A stretch of 64,000 bases of DNA, taken from positions 62,001 through 126,000 of the forward strand of contig NZ_QHLQ01000012.1 in the NCBI RefSeq assembly GCF_011813015.1, read 5' to 3'. The first letter of the stretch is position 1. Every line of letters starts with the position of its first letter. Positions 37,913-47,450 of this stretch are shown piece after piece. The notes below the pieces were generated by a model. It was not told the DNA's origin. It did no database searches and saw only the letters and a list, made by a program, of their open reading frames with translations. The translations under genes were made by a program, and so were the position numbers. Origin of the DNA: Parasedimentitalea denitrificans. Lineage in GTDB: Bacteria; Pseudomonadota; Alphaproteobacteria; Rhodobacterales; Rhodobacteraceae.

Positions 37913-39358
37913 TCACTCGTACCCGGCAAAGTCCTGACCGGGCTGAATGTTGGGAAAGGTGACCATGCTTGTTGTCAGTTCAGTCAGGATTTTGGTCACC
38001 GGTGTCATCACCCAAGCATGGGAAAACCCTTCGTTCCCCCAGAGCTCAAACTGTTCGGCGGGATCTTCGGTTACGTTATAAACATGAGGGAATGTGTGCT
38101 TCTTAATCTCGGCAAATGTAGCCTCGGCTGTGTAGAAATGGACCTTCAAATCCCGCCACTTCACCGCGAATACATCGTCACCAACAAACGTGATGATGTG
38201 TTCGCGGTTGGACGTTTCTTGATCACCTAGAAGGAAAGCGCTTTGGTCAATTCCATCAATCGGGCGGTCAGTAGGGATGCGGCTAGCTTCTCCGACAAGT
38301 GTTGCCAGTGTCGGATAGATATCTAACACCGAGACGATTTCATTGGTCACAACGCCCTGCGGGATTGCGCCAGGCCAACGAACCATAGCCGGGGTCCGCA
38401 GGCCTCCCTCAAACCCTGTGCTCAGCGCACCGCGCCACGGTCCTGTTGATCCGCCAACTTCGCCGGTTGCGTACCCTAGGCCCTGCGGTAACGTACCGGG
38501 CCCATTGTCCCCAGTCAGGACCACGATGGTGTTTTCGGCGGCATTGACGTCTTCAAGGGTCTCAAGAATACGGCCGATATTGTGGTCTACCTCGTATTTG
38601 ATGTCCGAATAATACCCAGCGCCAGATACGCCTTCGAACTCTGGGTGAACAACCCATGGCGGGTGAAACTGCGTAAATCCGACATAAAGATAAAACGGGT
38701 CATCCCCACCAGCATTGCGTTGAATGTAGTCGACAGCGCGGTCGGTTATCCTTCGATCAAACGTTGTCTTGCCAGCGATGTCATACAGCTCTGTTTCATA
38801 GGACGGTTCTCCCTTTTTTCCCTCCCAGAAATGCGGAGTGGCCGCGACCGCAGGGTCGAATTCAGCCGTGGATGTATACGCGGCAGCGTTAGAGCCTTCG
38901 TTGATGCCCCACCATTCGTCATATCCTTGGTCACTAGGATGGCGGCCAACCTGCGATCCAATGTGCCATTTCCCAAACAACGCAGTTTTGTACCCCGCGT
39001 CCGAGAGCAGTTCCGCAATGGTATACTCCCAAGGGGCCAATCCATCCGGTTCACCCGGCGCCGCCACTTTTTGTGTTCCTGATCGGATCGGCAAACGTCC
39101 GGTGTGGATAGCGGATCGGGTCGGCGTGCATTGGTTTTCAATGTTGAAGTTCAAAAACCGCATACCCTGCGCAGCCAGCGCATCGATCTCTGGTGTCGGA
39201 ACGACGCTGCCTTGTAAACCAATGTCGCCCCAGCCCCAGTTGTCGACCAGCAAATAGATGATGTTCGGCTTGTCTGATTGCGCGAGGGAAGGGCTGGCAA
39301 CAACGAGCGGGACCGCGAAAACAGCGGCTGCTAACAGTTGGCGGTTCAATAGGTTCAT
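37913..39358 (-). CDS. Secreted sulfatase (type I, formylglycine)
   Basis: A 481-residue protein with a signal peptide (MNLLNRQLLAAAVFAVPLVV, cut near SLAQ). Seen: KPNIIYLLVDNWGWGDIG (metal Asp), NQCTPTRSAIHTGRLPIRSG, where CTPTR is the site for formylglycine, GKWHIGSQVGRHPSDQGYDEWWG in pieces, and LTGDNGP. It should hydrolyse a sulfate ester outside the cytoplasm; the substrate is unknown. The maturation enzyme was not seen here. ATG 39358 follows GAGGGG; a longer frame is possible but lacks a site. Confidence 0.92.
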   Translation of the reverse strand: MNLLNRQLLAAAVFAVPLVVASPSLAQSDKPNIIYLLVDNWGWGDIGLQGSVVPTPEIDALAAQGMRFLNFNIENQCTPTRSAIHTGRLPIRSGTQKVAAPGEPDGLAPWEYTIAELLSDAGYKTALFGKWHIGSQVGRHPSDQGYDEWWGINEGSNAAAYTSTAEFDPAVAATPHFWEGKKGEPSYETELYDIAGKTTFDRRITDRAVDYIQRNAGGDDPFYLYVGFTQFHPPWVVHPEFEGVSGAGYYSDIKYEVDHNIGRILETLEDVNAAENTIVVLTGDNGPGTLPQGLGYATGEVGGSTGPWRGALSTGFEGGLRTPAMVRWPGAIPQGVVTNEIVSVLDIYPTLATLVGEASRIPTDRPIDGIDQSAFLLGDQETSNREHIITFVGDDVFAVKWRDLKVHFYTAEATFAEIKKHTFPHVYNVTEDPAEQFELWGNEGFSHAWVMTPVTKILTELTTSMVTFPNIQPGQDFAGYE

Positions 39359-39510
39359 AGAAATTCCCCTCGTGTTGCAATCTACTTTGGCAAATTCAAA
39401 TCCGTCGCAACCGCGTTTCAACGCCCGGTTGGGATTTGGCGGTCAAGCGCACAGGCGACCATATATGATTGGTAACGCCGTAGAATCGTGACAGCAACAA
39501 CCGAAAGGTC

Positions 39511-40203
39511 TCAAACGCTATTGAGGTCATTGTTCAAACACTCAACGACTTCTGTTCGTGCCGGGCTTCGCAGTAGTTTCGCGTATTTGTATTTGAACGC
39601 CCCGCCTGACAGATCGACAATTTGCTGCGCCACCCAAACTGGATCCAGCATGGTTGAGGTGTCTGCGCTGGTTCCTTCCCAGAACGGAGTCTTGATGCCC
39701 GATGATGCGGCAACAAGAACCTTGCCAATACCGGGATCCTGCGCCAGCGATGCCCCTAGCATCCCAAGGCCTGCCTTCGTGGCGCAATATGCCGGTTCAT
39801 ATTCTCGGGGGGTGTACTGTGAACTGGATGTTATCAACATGACTTTCAGCGGGGTAGGGGCACTTTGTTTGAGACGTTGGATCAACATCATCGGCGCCAG
39901 AAGGCCGACATTCGTCATCGTTCTAAGATCATGATCGCTTAGCTGATCAATATGCCCCCACTGAAGGAAACCAGCGGCATAAATTAGCGTATGGATGTGT
40001 TCAAATTCCCGTAGCACTCGATCGATGTCGCCTGCCAAGGCATCGCTGTCATCTGTTATTGCCAACTTGGCGTAGACCGCGCCTTCAAGACCAGGATCCT
40101 TGCGCCCAGTGACGCAAACTTTGTGGCCATCTGACATATAGTGTTTGGCCAACTCCTTACCGACCCCAGACGTCCCACCAACGATCAGAATATTCTTCTT
40201 CAA
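39511..40203 (-). CDS. Short-chain dehydrogenase/reductase
   Basis: A 230-residue SDR: ILIVGGTSGVGKELAKHY (NAD(P) loop), TLIYAAGFLQWG (NNAG-equivalent), ITSSSQYTPREYEPAYCATKAG with catalytic Ser, Tyr and Lys. Substrate unknown. It begins with TTG 40203, supported by GAGGAATTCG eight bases before it. It stands between the sulfatase and the two-component pair, all on the minus strand, with gaps of 58-152 bases. Confidence 0.9.
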   Translation of the reverse strand: MKKNILIVGGTSGVGKELAKHYMSDGHKVCVTGRKDPGLEGAVYAKLAITDDSDALAGDIDRVLREFEHIHTLIYAAGFLQWGHIDQLSDHDLRTMTNVGLLAPMMLIQRLKQSAPTPLKVMLITSSSQYTPREYEPAYCATKAGLGMLGASLAQDPGIGKVLVAASSGIKTPFWEGTSADTSTMLDPVWVAQQIVDLSGGAFKYKYAKLLRSPARTEVVECLNNDLNSV

Positions 40204-40261
40204 AACGAATTCCTCTTAAATAAGACCGTCGTTCACGGACAAAATTTCCGTTTTCGGTCAC

Positions 40262-40966
40262 TTACCCCCAGCTAACATCACCTAGGAAAATATAGCCAGC
40301 GCCGTAGATCGTTTTAATCAGGCGCGGGTTTTTCGGATCCTCGCGCAGCTTGGTACGAAGGCGTGAAATTCGTACGTCCATCGCCCTATCAAAACTGTCG
40401 CCGGCCGCTCCGCCAAGCATTTCCTGCATCTGACTGCGCGAAATCAACCGTTTCGGGCTATCCAGAAACAGCCGCAGCACTTCGCCCTCGGCATGGGAAA
40501 ACGGGGTTTCGTCGCCGCTGTCATCTTCCAGCATGTAACGGTCAAAATGTGCCGTCCAGCCTGAGAAACGCGCGGTATCGCCTGTTTGCGCCGCCGGGCG
40601 TGGGCCACTGCGCAGACGGGCCCGAACGCGGGCGACAACCTCAACTGGGTCAAACGGTTTGGTGATGTAGTCATCGGCCCCCAGCTCCAGCCCCGTCACC
40701 CGGTCCTGCACCTGCGCGCGGCCGGATATGATGATTACTGCAGCGCCCTGTTCCAATGCCAACCGGTGCACCAATGACAACCCATCGGTGTCGGGCAGTG
40801 ACAGGTCCACCAAACAAACATCCGGAGTGACCCGCTTCAGCGAGGCCTCAAATTCACGAGCACGGGCAAAACTCTGGGTGCGAAACCCGGCCTCGCTTAG
40901 CGCATCGGTCAGGATCTGACGGATTTCGGGTTCATCATCCAGAATAGTAACAAGGGGCGCAGTCAT
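40262..40966 (-). CDS. OmpR-family response regulator
   Basis: A 234-residue protein with a receiver domain (acidic pair DDE near residue 10, phospho-acceptor D54 in CLVDLSLPD, Thr/Ser in IIISGRA, Lys in ITKPFDP) and a C-terminal winged helix (RLISRSQMQEMLGG, MDVRISRLRTKLREDPKNPRLIKTIYGAGY in pieces). Its ATG overlaps the stop of the histidine kinase gene as ATGA, so they are co-translated. The pair diverges from the CoA-ligase/ABC operon and probably regulates it. Confidence 0.93.
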   Translation of the reverse strand: MTAPLVTILDDEPEIRQILTDALSEAGFRTQSFARAREFEASLKRVTPDVCLVDLSLPDTDGLSLVHRLALEQGAAVIIISGRAQVQDRVTGLELGADDYITKPFDPVEVVARVRARLRSGPRPAAQTGDTARFSGWTAHFDRYMLEDDSGDETPFSHAEGEVLRLFLDSPKRLISRSQMQEMLGGAAGDSFDRAMDVRISRLRTKLREDPKNPRLIKTIYGAGYIFLGDVSWG

Positions 40967-42864
40967 GCCGTGGTCTCCGGGTTGAGCAATGCCGAGAGTT
41001 GGGCGGCAGTAAATGGTTTTTGCAAGACAGGCCCTCGGCGGAGAGCTGAACGGTGATGCGGATCAGATTGCGGCAACGAGGTCATCAAGATGCAGGGTAG
41101 ACCTGATCCTTGCAGTCGCGATTCCAGATCCAATCCAGTCGCCTCACCCTGAAGGCGGATGTCGGATAGCACCAGTGATATATCCTGGAGGTCCGCTGCC
41201 AATGCACAGGCCTCATCGACCGAGGTGGCTTCGATAACGGAATGGCCAAGATCAACCAGCATGTCGCGAAACGTTGCGCGCAGGTCTTCACTGTCTTCAA
41301 CAAGCAGAACAAGTCCACCGCGCGCATCTGGTGCCTTGCGGTAGGGCAGGCGCAGAGTAACACGGGCACCCGAAATGGTGTTGCCGATGCTGAAATCTCC
41401 GCCAGCCAGTTTTACCGAGTCATAAACCATTGGCAGGCCCAGCCCCGATCCTTCGCCACCTTTTGTGGTGAAAAACGGGTTCAGCGCCTTATCCAGCGCC
41501 TCTTTGGAAAAACCGGGGCCGGTATCATTGACCGTGATTTCCAGCCATGTTTCCCCGACGATATGCGCACTGACGGTGATCTGACCCGAAGCACCACATG
41601 CATCGCGCGCGTTTAGAATTAAGTTCAGCAAGGCATCCTGCAGCACACCCGGATCCAACAACAACGGTGCATCCGGTGTATTGTTCAACAGGCTCAGCCC
41701 CATCGCTTGCGGCAGCGATGGCGACGCCAGAATTTTCAACTCGTTCAGCAAGGTGTTCATTTTGGTGGCTTTGGGGCGGAGGGTGCGGTGGCCCGTCATA
41801 TCTGCGATCCGGTTTAGCAACCTGCCACCACGTCGGGCCGCTGACAAAGTGCCCTGTATCAGGTCATGTGTTTCCGGCGGCAGCGACATGCTTTCCAGCT
41901 TGCCTTGCATGCCCAGTATGATGGTGAGCAGATTTGAAAAATCATGCGCCAACCCACTGGTCATCTGCGCCGCCATTTCGCGCCGACGGGCCTGTTGTAG
42001 CGCGACACGTGTTTGGGTTTCCTCGGTGATATCCATCGACAGAACATAGATACCACCCGCTGGATCTGGGGTCAGCGCCACCCGGATACGGCGGCTGCTG
42101 TGGTTCTCGGTGAATTCAAACACTGGGTTCTTGCCAGTATATGCCGCTTGAAGATGTGGATCGATACGGGCGAACGATGCCTCACCCAAAGCCTCCGAAA
42201 TGTGCATCCCACGTATCTTGGAGGGGCGACCCGGAAATACCGAGCTAAGGCGACTATTGGTATAAGTATAGTACCCATCTTCATCGACATGCGCGATATG
42301 GGCGGGCATCATCTCGGTGGTTAGCCGGGTGCGTTTCTCAATATCGGTCAGTTGACGCTTGGTCTCCTCTAAGGACATGTTCGATGCGGCCAGTTTTCTG
42401 TTTGCCGCTAAGAGCTTTTCTGTGTGCTCAAGGACCTGCCCAGACAGTTCTTCTGACCGGGTGCGCAACAGATGTTCAACCTGTTTGGTGCGGGTGATGT
42501 CTGTGTAAACCGTGACCCAACCGCCATTCGGCAACGGGGCTCCCTCGACCGAGATGAACTGGCCGTTACCCCGTTCGCGCTCCATATAGTGCGGTGCAAA
42601 GTCCAGCGCCTGATCAACCCGCTGCTGTACCAACTCGTCTAGATCATCAACTGGCCCGTATTCACCAGTTTCGGCGATAAAGCGGATGGTGTCGTCAAAT
42701 CGGGCACCGGGGGTGGTCAGGTGTTCCGGCAGACCAAACATCTCTTTGAACCGGTGGTTGCAAACAGCAAGTCTAAGGTCGTCATCATAAATCGACAGGC
42801 CCTGAGCAATCAGGTTCAGTCCCGCGCTGGTCATTGCAGTGGTTTGCTTGCTTGAAATGCTCAT
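40963..42864 (-). CDS. Hybrid PAS histidine kinase with C-terminal receiver
   Basis: A 633-residue soluble kinase. Order: PAS-like domain about 10-125 (QGLSIYDDDLRLAVCNHRFKEMFGL), coiled coil, second PAS about 190-290, HisKA with phospho-His near 306 (MTSGLAHDFSNLLTIILGMQG), HATPase (LNARDAC, NDTGPGFS, GEGSGLGLPMVYD), and a receiver about 515-630 (LLVEDSEDL, VLSDIRLQ, VLQKPF). No membrane segments, so a cytoplasmic signal is sensed. The frame continues 59 codons upstream, but ATG 42864 follows GGGGGAAA. The fused receiver suggests a phosphorelay or feedback control. Confidence 0.92.
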   Translation of the reverse strand: MSISSKQTTAMTSAGLNLIAQGLSIYDDDLRLAVCNHRFKEMFGLPEHLTTPGARFDDTIRFIAETGEYGPVDDLDELVQQRVDQALDFAPHYMERERGNGQFISVEGAPLPNGGWVTVYTDITRTKQVEHLLRTRSEELSGQVLEHTEKLLAANRKLAASNMSLEETKRQLTDIEKRTRLTTEMMPAHIAHVDEDGYYTYTNSRLSSVFPGRPSKIRGMHISEALGEASFARIDPHLQAAYTGKNPVFEFTENHSSRRIRVALTPDPAGGIYVLSMDITEETQTRVALQQARRREMAAQMTSGLAHDFSNLLTIILGMQGKLESMSLPPETHDLIQGTLSAARRGGRLLNRIADMTGHRTLRPKATKMNTLLNELKILASPSLPQAMGLSLLNNTPDAPLLLDPGVLQDALLNLILNARDACGASGQITVSAHIVGETWLEITVNDTGPGFSKEALDKALNPFFTTKGGEGSGLGLPMVYDSVKLAGGDFSIGNTISGARVTLRLPYRKAPDARGGLVLLVEDSEDLRATFRDMLVDLGHSVIEATSVDEACALAADLQDISLVLSDIRLQGEATGLDLESRLQGSGLPCILMTSLPQSDPHHRSALRRGPVLQKPFTAAQLSALLNPETTA

Positions 42865-42915
42865 CGTTTCCCCCGCGATATGGCTATCACTATGGGCGGA
42901 ACTGTCAAAGGGCGA

Positions 42916-42970
42916 TGCGCAAAATTGCGCAGCGTTGGACATAGAAAAAGCGCTGTTACAATTCGTAACA
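42916..42970. promoter_or_regulatory. Two inverted repeats between the kinase and the CoA-ligase operon
   Basis: TGCGCAA-AA-TTGCGCA (42916-42931) and TGTTAC-AATTC-GTAACA (42954-42970) lie in the 224-base gap between the divergent genes. Either may be a response-regulator site; this is inferred from symmetry and position. Confidence 0.5.
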
Positions 42971-43088
42971 ATTGGGAAACCTTCAGGAAAAAGTTGACGG
43001 TCAATCATTACCAAGTCCCTAATCGGGATCAGAATCGCCAAAAGCGATCAATCCGGCCGAGGAGGGCCGGAGTGGGAGGAGAATTAAA

Positions 43089-45062
43089 TTGGCTCAGATG
43101 CAGTCGGGCGCCGAGGGATTGCGATCCCTACCGGCGCTGCTTCAACGCAACGCGACGCAGTTCGCGAATTCACCCGCATATCGGGAGAAGGAATTTGGCA
43201 TTTGGCAATGCTGGAGCTGGGCCGAGGCTGAAAAAGAGATCGAGGCGCTGGCGCTGGGTCTGATCAATCTTGGTGTCAATCGGGGTGATTTCATCGCCGT
43301 GATTGGCCGCAACCGCCCCTATATGTACTGGTCGATGGTTGCCGCCCAATCCGTGGGTGCCATCCCGGTGCCGCTGTATCAGGACGCCAACGCCGAAGAG
43401 ATGGCCTATGTGCTTAGCCACTGCGGAGCGCGCTTTGTAGTTGTTACCGATCAGGAGCAGGTCGACAAGGTGATCGAGGTGCAAGACCAACCGCATCAGT
43501 TCGAACATCTGCTGTATCTTGATCCACGGGGCCTGCGTAAATACGACCACACGCAACTGCATCAATACAGCCATGTGCAGGATCAGGGCCGCGCTGCCCA
43601 TGACGAACTTATTCCTGATTTGAACAGGCGCCGGGCCGAGCTGGACTACGACAGCACCTGTGTGATGCTTTATACCTCGGGCACCACTGGCAAGCCCAAG
43701 GGTGTGGTTCTGTCCAACCGCAACGTGATCGAAAGCGCCAAAAACGCGTCTGAGTTTGATAAGCTGGGCGTTGATGACGAAATCTTGGCCTATCTGCCGA
43801 TGGCATGGGTGGGCGATTTCATCTTCTCCATCGGTCAGGCATATTGGACTGGGTTCTGCGTGAACTGCCCCGAAAGCGCCGAAACCATGATGACCGATCT
43901 GCGCGAGATCGGCCCAACCTACTACTTTGCGCCGCCGCGAGTGTTCGAAACCCAGCTGACCAACGTCATGATCCGGATGGAAGACGCAGGAAAGCTGAAG
44001 CAGCGGATGTTCCACCACTTCATGGCGCACGCCAAGAAGGTTGGGCCGGACATTCTGGACGGCAAACCCGTCAGCTTTATGGACCGGATCAAATACGCGC
44101 TGGGCGATTTCATGGTCTATGGCCCACTGAAAGACACATTGGGTTTCGGCAAGGTCCGCGTTGGCTACACCGCTGGTGAAGCGATCGGCCCCGAGATCTT
44201 TGAATTCTACCGCTCGTTGGGCATCAATCTGAAACAGCTATACGGCCAGACCGAGGCCACGGTGTTCATCACAGTGCAGCCAGATGGTGAGGTGCGTGCC
44301 GATACAGTGGGTATTCCTGCGCCGGATGTTGAGATCAAGATCGAGGACAATGGTGAGATCTTCTATCGCTCGCCGGGCACCTTTGTTGAATATTATAAAA
44401 ATCCGGAGAGCACGGCTGACACTAAGGATTCCGAAGGTTGGGTTGCCACGGGTGATGCTGGCTTCTTTGAAGACAAGTCGGGACACCTGCGCATCATCGA
44501 TCGCGCCAAAGACGTTGGCAAAATGGCTGACGGCAGCATGTTTGCCCCCAAATATGTCGAGAACAAGCTGAAGTTTTACCCCGACATTCTAGAGGCAGTG
44601 CTGTTTGGCAATGGCAAGGACCGCTGTGTTGCCTTCATCAATATCGACCTGACGGCGGTGGGGAACTGGGCCGAACGCAACAACATCGCCTATGCCTCGT
44701 ATCAGGAATTGGCTGGCCACCCCAAGGTGCTGCAAAGCATTAGCGAGCATGTGTCTACGGTCAATAAATCCGTCGCCGAAGATCCAATGTTATCGGGCTG
44801 CCAGGTGCATCGCTTTGTGGTGCTGCACAAGGAATTGGATGCCGATGACGGTGAAATGACCCGCACCCGAAAGGTGCGCCGCCGGATTGTCGAAGAAAAA
44901 TTCGCCGATATTATCGCCGCGCTTTACGACGGTTCGAGCCAGATCTCGACCAACACCGAGGTGACCTATGAAGATGGTCGCAAGGGCTCGATCAGCGCCA
45001 CGCTGGATATCGGTGATGCCGAAGTGGTGACAGTGATGGCGCAGAAAGTGGCTGCAGAATGA
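43089..45062 (+). CDS. Long-chain-type acyl-CoA synthetase (AMP-binding)
   Basis: A 657-residue adenylate-forming ligase: the P-loop LYTSGTTGKPKGVVLSNRN, LPMAWVGDFIFSIGQAY, YGQTEATVFITVQPDG, VATGDAGFFEDKSGHLRIIDRAKDVGKMADG (A7-A8 hinge, in pieces) are seen. It resembles the FACL group that precedes LIV-type transporters in several proteobacteria. It should activate an imported carboxylic acid to its CoA thioester. The start is TTG 43089, set by GGAGGAG seven bases ahead; an ATG nine bases further in is less well placed. First gene of the ABC operon. Confidence 0.92.
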   Translation: MAQMQSGAEGLRSLPALLQRNATQFANSPAYREKEFGIWQCWSWAEAEKEIEALALGLINLGVNRGDFIAVIGRNRPYMYWSMVAAQSVGAIPVPLYQDANAEEMAYVLSHCGARFVVVTDQEQVDKVIEVQDQPHQFEHLLYLDPRGLRKYDHTQLHQYSHVQDQGRAAHDELIPDLNRRRAELDYDSTCVMLYTSGTTGKPKGVVLSNRNVIESAKNASEFDKLGVDDEILAYLPMAWVGDFIFSIGQAYWTGFCVNCPESAETMMTDLREIGPTYYFAPPRVFETQLTNVMIRMEDAGKLKQRMFHHFMAHAKKVGPDILDGKPVSFMDRIKYALGDFMVYGPLKDTLGFGKVRVGYTAGEAIGPEIFEFYRSLGINLKQLYGQTEATVFITVQPDGEVRADTVGIPAPDVEIKIEDNGEIFYRSPGTFVEYYKNPESTADTKDSEGWVATGDAGFFEDKSGHLRIIDRAKDVGKMADGSMFAPKYVENKLKFYPDILEAVLFGNGKDRCVAFINIDLTAVGNWAERNNIAYASYQELAGHPKVLQSISEHVSTVNKSVAEDPMLSGCQVHRFVVLHKELDADDGEMTRTRKVRRRIVEEKFADIIAALYDGSSQISTNTEVTYEDGRKGSISATLDIGDAEVVTVMAQKVAAE

Positions 45063-45079
45063 ACATAGCAGCGACGAAA

Positions 45080-45133
45080 GCCGCTACGCGGCACATTCAT
45101 GCCTCCGGCGGGAGTATTTCTGGCAAAAAGAAG
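45080..45133 (+). repeat. Dispersed intergenic element, type 2 (copy 2)
   Basis: Hairpin GCCGC-TAC-GCGGC (45080-45092), mini-hairpin GCC-TCC-GGC, then GGAGTATTTCTGGCAAAAAG and AAG. Same layout as 9973-10024. Unlike the other copies it lies inside an operon, between the CoA-ligase and the first ATPase, and could reduce downstream transcription. Confidence 0.6.
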
Positions 45134-45144
45134 GGCGCGGTGTC

Positions 45145-45963
45145 GTGAAGGATATGCAAGACGGATATACCACTGCGGATGGTCGTAAAATCGGCGGCGT
45201 GGTGATGGAGATGAAGAACATCACGTTGCGGTTTGGCGGCGTGGTGGCGATCAAGGACATCAGTTTCGACATTCGCGAGGGCGAAATACGCGCGATCATT
45301 GGCCCTAACGGCGCCGGTAAGTCGTCGATGTTGAACGTGATTTCCGGGTTCTATGTGCCACAAGAAGGCGAAGTCTGGTTCCACGGTGCGCCGCGGCCCC
45401 AGATGAAGCCATATGAAGTTGCCAAACAAGGTATCGCGCGGACGTTTCAGAACATTGCACTGTTTGAAGGGATGAGCGTTCTGGACAACGTGATGACCGG
45501 ACGGTTGGGTCATATGAAGTCGGGGATGTTTGCCCAAGCGCTGTGGCGCGGTAAGGCCGAGGCTGAAGAGGTCGCCAACCGCGAAGTGGCTGAAAAGATC
45601 ATCGACTTCCTTGAAATTCAGCACATCCGTAAAACCCCAGTGGCGCGGTTGCCCTATGGTTTGAAGAAACGGGTGGAACTGGCGCGCGCGCTAGCGGCAG
45701 AGCCAAAACTGTTGCTGTTGGATGAGCCTATGGCGGGCATGAACGTCGAGGAAAAAGAGGACATGAGCCGCTTTATTCTGGATGTGAACGACGAATTTGG
45801 CACCACCATTGCCCTGATCGAACACGACATGGGCGTGGTGATGGATCTGTCCGACCGCGTGGTGGTGATGGATTACGGCAAGAAAATCGGCGACGGCACC
45901 CCGGACGAGGTGCGCAACAACCAGGACGTCATCGACGCCTATCTGGGGGTTTCGAATGACTGA
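45145..45963 (+). CDS. LIV-type ABC transporter ATPase (LivG-like)
   Basis: A 272-residue ABC ATPase: Walker A IIGPNGAGKSS, a Q-loop region with GIARTFQNIALFEGMSVLDNV, signature-equivalent VARLPYGLKKRVELARALA, Walker B LLLLDEPMAGMN, and IALIEHDMGVVMDLSDRVVVMDYGKKI in two blocks. The GIARTFQNI and EHDMxxVM motifs identify the LivG subfamily. GTG 45145 is the likely start; ATG 45154 is too close to its AAGGA. Confidence 0.92.
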   Translation: MKDMQDGYTTADGRKIGGVVMEMKNITLRFGGVVAIKDISFDIREGEIRAIIGPNGAGKSSMLNVISGFYVPQEGEVWFHGAPRPQMKPYEVAKQGIARTFQNIALFEGMSVLDNVMTGRLGHMKSGMFAQALWRGKAEAEEVANREVAEKIIDFLEIQHIRKTPVARLPYGLKKRVELARALAAEPKLLLLDEPMAGMNVEEKEDMSRFILDVNDEFGTTIALIEHDMGVVMDLSDRVVVMDYGKKIGDGTPDEVRNNQDVIDAYLGVSND

Positions 45964-45992
45964 TTTTCTGACAGATTTAATAGGGGGCGACG

Positions 45993-46988
45993 ATGCCTGA
46001 TCAGTTTCTTTACGCCACCGAGGTTTTCATCAACGGTCTGATGGCGGGGGTGCTCTATGCGCTGGTGGCACTGGGCTTTGTGTTGATCTACAAGGCCTCG
46101 GGTATTTTCAACTATGCCCAAGGGGTTATGGCGCTGTTTGCGGCGATGACGCTGGTTGGCATTATGAACGGTCAGGTGCCGTTCAGCCATATCATTAACG
46201 CAGTGTTTGGCACTGAAATTCACCACTTCGGCTGGCATGTCCCGGCGTTTTTGGCGATCTTGTTGACTGTGGGCGTGATGGTAATCTTTGCCTGGTTGGT
46301 TCAGCGTCTGGTGATGCGCCATCTGGTGGGGCAAGAACCGATTATTCTGTTCATGGCGACCATCGGTCTGGCCTATTTCCTCGAAGGTGTGTCGGACCTG
46401 ATGTGGGGATCTGAGATCAAGAAACTGGACGTTGGCCTGCCGCAGGGTGGCTCGTTCTGGATCGAAGATATGACCGCCGGTCTGGGCAGCGACAACTTCT
46501 ACGGCTTCTTTATCGACAATCTGGACATGGTGGCGACGGTTGTGGCCGCGCTGTTGGTGACCGGGCTGGTACTGTTCTCGCAATATACCAAACAGGGCCG
46601 CGCCATGCGGGCCGTTGCGGATGATCACCAGGCGGCGCTGTCGGTTGGCATCTCGCTGAACTTTATCTGGGTGCTGGTCTGGTCAGTCGCAGGCTTTGTC
46701 GCGCTGGTTGCTGGTATCATGTGGGGCACAAAGTCGGGCGTTCAGTTCTCGCTCTCGCTGATCGCGCTCAAGGCGCTTCCGGTTCTGATGTTGGGTGGGT
46801 TCACCTCAATCCCTGGCGCCATCGTTGGCGGGTTGATCATCGGCGTGGGCGAGAAGATGTTCGAATTCTGGATCGGACCGCTGGTTGGTGGCGCCACTGA
46901 AAACTGGTTCGCCTATGTGTTGGCACTGCTGTTTCTGGTGTTCCGCCCGCAAGGATTGTTCGGGGAGAAGATCATTGAACGGGTCTGA
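45993..46988 (+). CDS. LIV-type ABC transporter permease (LivH-like)
   Basis: A 331-residue protein with about eight membrane segments: NGLMAGVLYALVALGFVLIYKASG and FNYAQGVMALFAAM at the N-terminus, GRAMRAVADDHQAALSVGIS (ATPase coupling loop) and LGGFTSIPGAIVGGLIIGVGE near the end. All are LivH marks. GGGGG lies six to eight bases before ATG 45993. Slightly longer than E. coli LivH (about 308). Confidence 0.93.
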   Translation: MPDQFLYATEVFINGLMAGVLYALVALGFVLIYKASGIFNYAQGVMALFAAMTLVGIMNGQVPFSHIINAVFGTEIHHFGWHVPAFLAILLTVGVMVIFAWLVQRLVMRHLVGQEPIILFMATIGLAYFLEGVSDLMWGSEIKKLDVGLPQGGSFWIEDMTAGLGSDNFYGFFIDNLDMVATVVAALLVTGLVLFSQYTKQGRAMRAVADDHQAALSVGISLNFIWVLVWSVAGFVALVAGIMWGTKSGVQFSLSLIALKALPVLMLGGFTSIPGAIVGGLIIGVGEKMFEFWIGPLVGGATENWFAYVLALLFLVFRPQGLFGEKIIERV

Positions 46989-47015
46989 ACAACCAATGGC
47001 CCAGTTGTGCCCTGA

Positions 47016-47348
47016 TCAGCCCTCTAACCGGCGGAAGGCGGTCACGACAATGGCTGCAAAAATGCAGGCGACCACGGTAAAGGCAATGGTGAAATCACCG
47101 ATCAGCTGTGCGCCAAGGATGGTCATCAGGACTGCGCAGGCCATGCCAATCAGAACCAGCCCTACGGGGTTGGGTGTTGCAACGACTTCTTCCTGCGGCT
47201 CGGGTTCGGCCTTAGTCGGCGGCAACACAGTTGCTTCCTCGACAGTCGACAGCAGGCGGCTCTTGGCGACTGCATACTCGAATTCCGAAACTTCACCTTT
47301 TTCCCGCGCGGTTTCCAACCGCCGGATTTCCTCAAAAATCGTATTCAT
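47016..47348 (-). CDS. Small two-helix membrane protein with SHOCT-like N-terminus, antisense in operon
   Basis: A 110-residue protein. Residues 1-32 (EEIRRLETAREKGEVSEFEYAVAKSRLL) fit the short SHOCT-type helical motif. A proline-rich linker follows, then two membrane segments (PVGLVLIGMACAVLMTIL, IAFTVVACIFAAIVVTAF). Function unknown. It reads opposite to the transporter operon, filling most of the gap between livH and the next small gene. A GTG at 47357 is an alternative start. Codon use looks normal, so I believe it is a real gene. Confidence 0.65.
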   Translation of the reverse strand: MNTIFEEIRRLETAREKGEVSEFEYAVAKSRLLSTVEEATVLPPTKAEPEPQEEVVATPNPVGLVLIGMACAVLMTILGAQLIGDFTIAFTVVACIFAAIVVTAFRRLEG

Positions 47349-47450
47349 TGCTTTCACTCACTTTTCCCAAGGGCAGGGTGGCACAAAGGAATGGGAAAAG
47401 TGTGACCAAAGCCGACTTTTTGACAAAGTGGTTAATGGCGGGAGTGTTGG

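Noticed and set aside
43144..44030. Minus-strand 286-codon frame opposite the acyl-CoA synthetase
   Set aside because: Antisense to a full adenylate-forming enzyme with its P-loop; treated as a shadow.
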